From Aotearoamyces nothofagi (lineage: Eukaryota > Ascomycota > Leotiomycetes > Leotiales > Tympanidaceae): DNA of 64,000 nucleotides. Made by a program: the position numbers and the translations under genes. Positions within the stretch are counted from its first letter, which is position 1. Every line of letters begins with the position of its first letter. Shown one piece after another: positions 57,314 through 64,000 of this stretch. The stretch lies in NCBI GenBank assembly GCA_015345905.1, contig JADDTR010000002.1, forward strand, positions 930,001 through 994,000, given 5' to 3'. The notes beneath the pieces were generated by a model that saw only the letters and a program-made list of their open reading frames with translations, had not been told where the DNA came from and did not search any database.

Positions 57314-59256
57314 TGTTGCATTGGATCTATACAGTCAATAAATTAGTCTTTTGATATGAAAAGTGGAGACATATTATGACACGACCTAATTCTGAGCTTT
57401 CTGAGCTAGCATGCACCCTTAGAATGACTGTCAATGACTGATATAAATAATGTAGCGAAACGGCTATCTCACCTCACCATAAAAAAGCTTGACAGCACCA
57501 AAGAGCTGCTGCGAAGATGCGTTTAGATATAGTACTCAAGATGCGACCCTCCACTACATGTCGAGGTGCTAATTGTAATGACTTTTCCTGAATTGATGCA
57601 AACGCTTATATGCTCATGGCTGAATGCTGACGAAGAGATAGAATAGGGCACATGAAGCGATATGGCTGCTTATAATTGTCAGATCAGCATGCTAATTCGT
57701 TTATAAGCCAGACAAATCTGCTCAGTCTGATAGTCGTCATAAACAAAGGGGGTGATCGCGGGGATGAAGGAAGTGTTTAGTGCCATTTTGTTGGCTAGAT
57801 ATCCAGTGTTCTACGCACTGGTCGACGGCGCTCTTCACGCTCGACGGACTAGCCTTCCTAGAAGCTGACACGTCTTCAGTGACTTTAGAGCTACTCTCGA
57901 GCGTATCTATTGAAGCTATGCAATTGAACCGCAACCAATTTCGTCGTTTGTGCTGACAGATTGCGGATATATAAATGAACCGCGTACTCGTATCTACGGG
58001 TATGTAAATGATGAGCCTGTGTACTCGAACATTATGATGGAGAAGTTGCGCCGGTTAGATGGTTGTGTAGCTGCTACGTTACGACTTAGGTAGGGTACCA
58101 GTCGAGACGGGAAAGCCCACTTCGGATGTAAAAGATAATCAACAGTGGCATAAGTAACTGGCTGGTATTAGTGACGATAAATGCTTTGCCAGCGTCATCA
58201 GTGAATAGTCGAGGCAAGTGAGGGAAACATGGCAGATATGTAACTGACTGTCACATGCCATTCAGGGACCTCATTTGAGGATCTGATGGTAAGGAGCGTT
58301 GCGACGTGGAGAGGCCGTTTGCGATGCTACGTCATAGGCCACTTAGTAGAAGACCTGGGGGTGGTCATATCGCTCTGTGCTGTGCTTCCTCTCGATCATG
58401 TCAACGAGGTGGGAGATATCGAGATCCAAAGATCCAGAGGTCCAGAGGTCCAGATGTAGACCAACTGAGAATATCACAGCCGCTGTGTGCTGGCCGTGGC
58501 CAACCCCTCCAGCCAAGCCTCTTTCAACGGGGGATTTGGGGATGCGCGAGACGGAACACGGTGCACGTGAGCACAGTCTCGGTATCCGTATCCTGTGGCA
58601 CATCAGGCAGTGATACTCGCCTTGCCTGCCAGTGCCTGCGCCACATGAAGGGCAGGCTGGGCAGCCGGGCATGATTATCATCATCATCACGATCGCCAGT
58701 GATCAACGCACGGGACGCAGATCACGGTGACTCGCCACTTCCTGCGCCTTTCCTTTCAGCCACGGCCACCGCCGTTGCAACTACCGTGCACCAGCCACAG
58801 CTATGACATGACGCCTTTGCCACAGGAGGGCATGGGCCTTCTTCGTCATAACGTGATGCTTCCCCACAGTTCCCCGAGAGCCTGCCGGTAGTTGCAGCAG
58901 ATGCTGCTGTGGCCGAACCTCAAGCGCTGCAGACAACCTTATTGATGTGGCCGTTTGTGCGGAAGGTGATGGAGCGCCACGGTTGGCATGGATAATCGAG
59001 ACCTCTGCTGCCGCTTCCCTTGAGCGACGTCAGGCTTCGATGAGTCCTCTGGCTCCCAGAAGCAGCGGAAGGCGCACGATCCCTTCTCTTTCTGGCCAAA
59101 ATGAAGTAAGTGCTGTGCAAGGTGGTACAGTTGGCAATTACCCTTCGGATGCCATTCACTTGGCAACGGTCGAAAACCGGTTCCGCAGTATGCCATTCAC
59201 TTGCTCCTGCCAGTTGCCAGTTCTCGTTTGCATGGAGAGGGGGTACGGTTACGGGG
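57314..59256. other. Intergenic, 1.9 kb
   Basis: Promoter of the hydrolase at the left; promoter of the repetitive stress-protein-like gene at the right. A 65-codon minus-strand frame with an ATG (57737-57934) has no domain or splice partner I could find. Around 58430-58460 short AGATCCAGAGGTCC units repeat. No confident gene. Confidence 0.45.
59238..59242 (+). promoter_or_regulatory. Possible stress-response element (AGGGG)
   Basis: AGGGG core 19 bases before the TATA box of the repetitive protein gene. The STRE consensus is short, so this is suggestive only. Confidence 0.3.
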
Positions 59257-59264
59257 TATATAAA
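59257..59264 (+). promoter_or_regulatory. TATA box of the repetitive protein gene
   Basis: TATATAAA preceded by GGGG, 166 bases upstream of the ATG. A strong consensus TATA is typical of inducible, highly expressed fungal genes. Confidence 0.65.
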
Positions 59265-59422
59265 GCTAGCATCCCTCGCTCTTGACCTTCCTCTTCTCTT
59301 CTTCATAGCATCCAGCTCATCACAACTTCACATTGAGACTCTCCCTTCAAGTCACTTGATACCCTATTGGAACACTTCACAGCTCTACACAACCTGACAC
59401 ATCTAAATCCACAGTAGTCAGC

Positions 59423-60765
59423 ATGTCTAACATCGTGAACAAGGTCAAGGACGCCATCAGTGGTGATCACCACAGCACAACCACCGGTGCGACTGGCACT
59501 CACACTACTCACACTGGAGCTGCCGGACACCCAGTCACCCACGGCAACACCAGTCTTCCCGAGGGAGCAGCTGGTCCACATGCAACAAGAACCGGCAATG
59601 CCCTCGACCCAACGTACGTCTCCTCGCCCCCTTCCTTTGAAGAAGTATGCTAATTCTTCGAAGTGTTGATAGCGATCGTGACCACAGAGGTGCTGCTGGC
59701 ACTGGTATCACTAGCACTGGCACTGGACACCACACCACTACCGGGCAAGCCACCGGCTACAACACCTCTGGCGTTCCTGAGGGAACAGCTGGCCCACATT
59801 CCTCTAGGCTCGCAAACACTGTTGATCCGCGAGTTGATTCAGACCTTGACAACCGTCAGACTGGAGCATACGGAACGACTGGCACTACTGGCACTCATCA
59901 CCATACCGCTGGTACAGGCTACGGCACCACGGGAACCACTGGCGCCGGATACGGTAATACTGGCTCAGCTGGTAACACCTCGGCAGGCAATGGCCCCCAT
60001 TCATCCAGGGCTTTGAATGTTTTAGATCCGCGTGTTGATTCAAGCGATGGAAGCCACACTATTGGCAGTGGAGCAGGTACGGGAGCAACCACTCAGACCT
60101 ACGGTACCACTGGTACTCATACTGGCACCGGTGTTACTGGAACTCACACTGGTACTCATGGAGGCATCTCATCCTCTACTAATGCAGGACCACATGACTC
60201 AAATTTGGCTAACAAGCTCGATCCTCGCGTCGATAGCGATCTCGACGGCCGTGGAAACCGCCACAATGCCAACAAGGCAGGCATATTTGGTGCATCTGGG
60301 TAAGTTGCCTTCCAAAAGGAAATGTGTTACCATCACATACTAATATCATCACAGCTCCCACGCCACTCCTGGCTCAGGAACTGCACAGAATACCGCTGGT
60401 CCACATAATTCCGACCTAGCTAATCGTCTCGATCCTCGCGTTGACAGCGACCTGGATGGAAGCAATACTCTGGGCGGAAACAGGACGCACACGTAAGAGG
60501 TCCTCCTGATCAGGTGAATTACACATCCAAGAGTTCCCTACCATGGATATCACGGGGGTTCTTATCTGGAACACGTAGCTAATAGCTCGACAGGGGCACT
60601 GGCAGCACTTACAAGGATCCCACCGATGCTGCCGCGGTTCCTCCATCTGTCATGCGCGAGCATATTGGCGAACCTCAAATATTGCACAGTGACAAGCGCA
60701 GCAGCCATCAGAGACGCCATAGCACGGTTTCTGAGCAGGAACGTCATCTCTCTGGTGCAATCTAG
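59423..60765 (+). CDS. Hydrophilic repeat protein, hydrophilin/LEA-like, Gly-Thr-His-rich
   Basis: Four exons (59423-59613, 59664-60299, 60355-60492, 60594-60765) keep phase and encode 378 residues. The N-terminus MSNIVNKVKDAISG is a short amphipathic helix. The body carries five copies of a module with core GPH-S-LAN-LDPRVDSDLD: GPHATRTGNALDPTVDSD, GPHSSRLANTVDPRVDSD, GPHSSRALNVLDPRVDSS, GPHDSNLANKLDPRVDSD and GPHNSDLANRLDPRVDSD. Between them lie Gly/Thr-rich spacers with YGTTGTTGTH runs. The C-terminus is charged (HQRRHSTVSEQERHL). High Gly, polar and His content with no hydrophobic core predicts disorder; such proteins in fungi accumulate in conidia or under stress. A strong TATA box and a possible STRE agree with inducible expression. 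Function inferred, not shown. Confidence 0.9.
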
Positions 60766-62111
60766 TACATTTCCCCTACTTTGATGAACCAATACCCGAA
60801 GTCTGTCTTTCAAGGTCTTTTCAGAACGAAGATATGAGAGGCTTTCTTTCTACCACTTTCTGGGACTCTCTTTTACGAAATCATGGCCGTAAAGAAGCAT
60901 GTGCAGTGGATTTGCTTATCTGGGGACTGGCTCTACTCTAGGCTTTAGGTATTTTTACTATAATGGAATGGCCGAGGCTTGTTACCAGATTACTATTCCC
61001 TAATACTCTTGCCTCGCGCGACATTTGTGATTATAACTCCTGAGGTTGACGAGAGTTTTTAGTTACAGATACCAGCGACTCGTGAATTCTTCGTGGTCTG
61101 ACAGTCTAAATTTCCTCTTTTAAGGTGCATTTTAGTAATTCCTTCTGCTGCTTGCTCTGGACAGTGGATATAGTGTACTGATTCCTGGCTTTAATAGTCT
61201 ATAACTGCAGTAGATATTATGATATAGCTATCATCATACTACTTCAAGCTTTGACTGAGACAATATTTTAGATCCCTCTCCTTCAGTGGCGAAATTCGAA
61301 GATATGAGGCTCCTAAAGTGAGTTGCTAGTGTGCTATACCTTATGGCGATATTGATACAAGGTCTTCACTGGAAACCTTTTCACTTGATGTTATACTCCA
61401 GTGGACACTAGAGGGCCTTATAAAGTAGAGCTCAGAGCAATAGCACGATGGCTTTCAACCTTGGAAGGATACGAAATGTCACGTGCAAATCGCATATCGC
61501 ATATCCTATATCCTCGGTATGGGCTGCACGTTACATCGGTCCTGCCTCCCGCCGCCTCGATGGTTGCCTAAAGCTCGGTAAGCAGCCTCACTTTCTGCTT
61601 TCGCTCACCGAGCCCCCCACATGCACCACCCCCATGTCGCATTACATCTCACGACGCTGAGTCTGCCTCATCGCCCGGCTTTTCTTGGTTTGCAAACCAC
61701 GTCAGTGTGGCCTGCTGTTATAGGAGGGTAACGAGCTCGCATGCCCTGAGAGGCCATCCCGTCTTGGTGCATACAACACACAGTACACGATGTTCTCTTT
61801 CAAATAACGGCCACTTCGTAGCGGCAACCAGCTCAACAACAGTCTCGTAGTTGGAATCGAGAATCGGGTTTGAGGATCACCACTACAGACTTAGTGTGGG
61901 TTTCCTCTATCATGTTGTTTTGGCGACCAACACTACTAACGAGCGCAGAAGACAGGTTGCCGAAAATGTATCCAGAAAATGATTACCGAGCTATACATGT
62001 AAGGATTGTCTCGATTCCGCCCAAGATTAAATATCTGATAGCCGGCCCTATCCTCAGTCACGATCTTCCCATTCCACCCCAAATAATGGAGACGAGTATA
62101 GATTGAGGCTG
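60766..62111. other. Intergenic, 1.3 kb
   Basis: 3' UTR of the repeat protein and the promoter/5' UTR of the zinc-finger gene. A 70-codon frame at 61448-61660 has an ATG but no domain and is not called. The middle is unique sequence. Confidence 0.5.
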
Positions 62112-64000
62112 ATGGCTCCGCCGTCCCTGAATTATCCTCCACAGCCGATTGAGATTGACCCATCTTACCAAAGGCCGTCAGGTCCTTACTCGCCGTGGGA
62201 GTCAAACACATCATTCTCCTATGGCCAGAACCCACCGAGGACCGTTCAAGCTCTCCTAGACCCTTTCGTTTCTCAGTCTGGTGATCAGGATCCATTAATC
62301 AACTGGTATAAGGGTAACGATGGTCCTTGGGTTCCCAGAGGAACTGTACCAGAGGTTTCAGCAGAGGAGAGAGCACCCCAAAGGAACCACTCCACAGGTA
62401 CCCATACCCCAGGAGCCTTTCTTGGAAGCCATTGCAGGGAAGGGATTCCATCTGAAAATGGGAGTATCCCATTTGGACCTACTCATTCGGACTCAGGATA
62501 TGGCTCTATCCAGATGGAGAATGCTTCAGTCCGGAGCAACGATGTGCTAAATCAAAGCCTGGATGATCAAAATCATCGTAATCGTGCCCTTGACGTGCAA
62601 CAGGTAAACCATGGAGCGAATATATCTGCAAATCACGAAATGGGGACAGCTATGGAGAGGATCTCAATAACAGGATCCATGACATTGCGCTGTCAGGATT
62701 GCCAAAAACCGGTCAAGACCAATTCTGAACTGAAGTAATACCTCCAAATTAAGTACAAGCGAAAAAGCTAAGCATGACAGAAAACACAAATTGCGTCACA
62801 CAAAACCTTTCACTTGCAAGCATCTTGGATGTCCTAGAACCGAGGGCTTTAGTACCCCAAATGATCTCGACAGGCATACCAGAAGCAAGCACCCTGAAGA
62901 TCAACTTCGAATGAAGTCATATCGCTGCCTCGTTCCTCGGTGTAAATCCAAGGACAAGGTTTGGCCCCGGCTAGACAACTTTCGAAGTCATCTCAAGCGG
63001 GTTCATCAGATACAGGACGCTGAATTAGATGATCATGCAGACTTGTAAGTCGCCATTTGTACAGGATCCCTAGCCTTTACTGACACTGAGACAAAGGGAC
63101 GATTTGGAATCACAAGTTAGACCGCCACCAAAACGCAAACTAGATACTGAGCCAGTATGGTCTCTCCAGAATAGGACACCGCACGTTCAGGAAGTACAAG
63201 ACTTAAGACATAGTCCATTTAGGCAGGATCACCAGATTGGATGGAACCCCAACTTTCAAATGTCAATGAACCATTTGGCTACTGGAATAGATAGCCATGC
63301 CACTATGGCAGGGCTCGCACCAGTTGGACCCTGTGAGCCTGAGAGAGAGCCGCCACATGAAGGCCTCAGAGGATTGGATTTTGCCAAAAGGACGCTGGAA
63401 GTGGATGATAATGATGGGAGCCTAAGAGAAAGTGACGGACTTGATCCAGCTAGGCAGATTGATAGCCCCGTGATCTCATCTACCATGGCTTCCGAACATT
63501 CTTCAGCAGCTAATGTTCAACCCGAAGAAATGCGGATAGGTAAGCCTACTACAAAGTCTAAGGCTCACGCGGAAGGTCCTAGTTTTGAAGAATCTCTTAC
63601 TGCCGGACTTTCTCATTCTACGATTAGAGATTCTGTAAGATCCGATCTAGGAGCCAAGAGCTTGCACTGCAATGGCCTGAATAATATGGAGACTAACAGG
63701 GGAACCCCGAGGTGCATTGGCTGTTACGAGTCGTCTATGCCAAGTCCGATAACTCTCCCCCTTGGCCCTATCGACCAGTCTTTCTCCTTTGGCAACTTAT
63801 CGGCTTTCGGACTCGACTTCAAGTCTTCTAATGTCCAGCTCTGCGATTTAGTTAAAATTCTCGATGTCGCCGGATATGTGGTACGGAAACGCGACCAATT
63901 ATCTACAGACAACAATCATCTGAAGGAACGGAGATCAGGAAAAATCAACAAAAGGCGTGAGAATAAGATACCGTGTTCACAGTGTTCGAAATTCAGTGGA
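62112..64000 (+). CDS. C2H2 zinc-finger protein, 3' end outside the window
   Basis: Three exons visible (62112-62734, 62781-63044, 63097 to the window edge), in phase, giving about 596 residues so far. The N-terminal ~190 residues are disordered and Pro/Ser/Asn-rich. Finger 1 is C-x2-C (CQDCQKPVKTNSELK) with KHKLRH after the intron; finger 2 is CKHLGCPRTEGFSTPNDLDR with HTRSKH; finger 3 is CLVPRCKSKDKVWPRLDNFR with SHLKRVH. A long acidic, Ser-rich region follows. Just before the window ends, CSQC begins what is probably a further finger. The start was set at the first ATG (62112); an upstream in-frame TTG is ignored. Inferred role: nuclear DNA-binding regulator; the target is unknown. Confidence 0.9.

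Noticed and set aside
58306-59397. Cluster of 60-128-codon frames on both strands
   Set aside because: Mutually overlapping, no domains, in the promoter region of the repeat protein.
59460-60343. Second-frame hydrophobic Leu/Thr frames
   Set aside because: Out-of-frame reading of the ACTGGC-type repeats of the Gly/Thr-rich protein.
62103-62111. Upstream TTG as start of the zinc-finger gene
   Set aside because: Nuclear fungal genes start at ATG; the ATG at 62112 is three codons downstream.

Overview
The window is genomic DNA of a filamentous ascomycete (Pezizomycotina). The evidence is short introns (about 45-130 nt) with GTAWGT-type donors, CTRAY branch sites and YAG acceptors, a Zn2Cys6 regulator, a fungal homoserine kinase, an NRC-2/Fpk1-type AGC kinase, a tRNA-Leu with a tiny intron, and a heavily AT-mutated LTR retrotransposon of the kind produced by RIP. 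The general look of the proteins suggests Leotiomycetes (Helotiales), but that is an impression, not a proof.

Layout. 1-862: 3' end of a large gene whose product resembles bacterial hypothetical proteins. 1633-1732: intron-containing tRNA-Leu(AAG). 2433-3447: short-chain dehydrogenase (+). 4204-4716: ribosomal protein L26 (-). 5595-6850: broken UDP-glycosyltransferase gene. 8175-9374: aquaporin-family channel (+). 10092-15177: large disordered AT-hook/C2H2 nuclear protein (+). 15934-24390: a complete-length but decayed Ty3/Gypsy chromovirus-type element (-), with 214-bp LTRs and a 5-bp target duplication. 24869-26185: O6-alkylguanine-DNA alkyltransferase with a long N-terminal extension (-). 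28396-30462: NRC-2/Fpk1-like kinase (-). 32764-36285: large disordered protein with a canonical eIF4E-binding motif (-). 37788-38897: homoserine kinase (+). 40031-41164: secreted But2-domain protein (-). 42601-44536: DHA2-like MFS transporter (-). 45375-46007: small unknown protein (-). 46796-48756: second MFS transporter (-). 50060-50879: 5-formyltetrahydrofolate cyclo-ligase-like protein (+). 51934-53211: DUF3431 type II membrane protein (+). 53617-55312: Zn2Cys6 transcription factor (-). 56231-57313: alpha/beta hydrolase with a GC-AG intron (-). 59423-60765: repetitive stress-protein-like gene (+). 62112-64000: C2H2 zinc-finger protein running off the end (+).

The genes do not form an obvious pathway cluster. 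Most are housekeeping or signalling genes (L26, THR1, folate cyclo-ligase-like, alkyltransferase, NRC-2, the putative eIF4E-binding protein), interspersed with fast-evolving accessory genes (two MFS pumps, the hydrolase/Zn2Cys6 pair, the UGT relic) and one RIP-scarred retroelement island. Exon structures were assembled by hand by checking reading-frame phase across each proposed splice junction; all spliced genes below keep phase exactly. I saw no CRISPR array and no strong evidence for a wholly new system. The most unusual items are the bacterial-like 5' partial gene, the putative eIF4E-binding protein, the alkyltransferase fusion, the repeat-module stress protein and the asymmetric mutation of the two LTRs.
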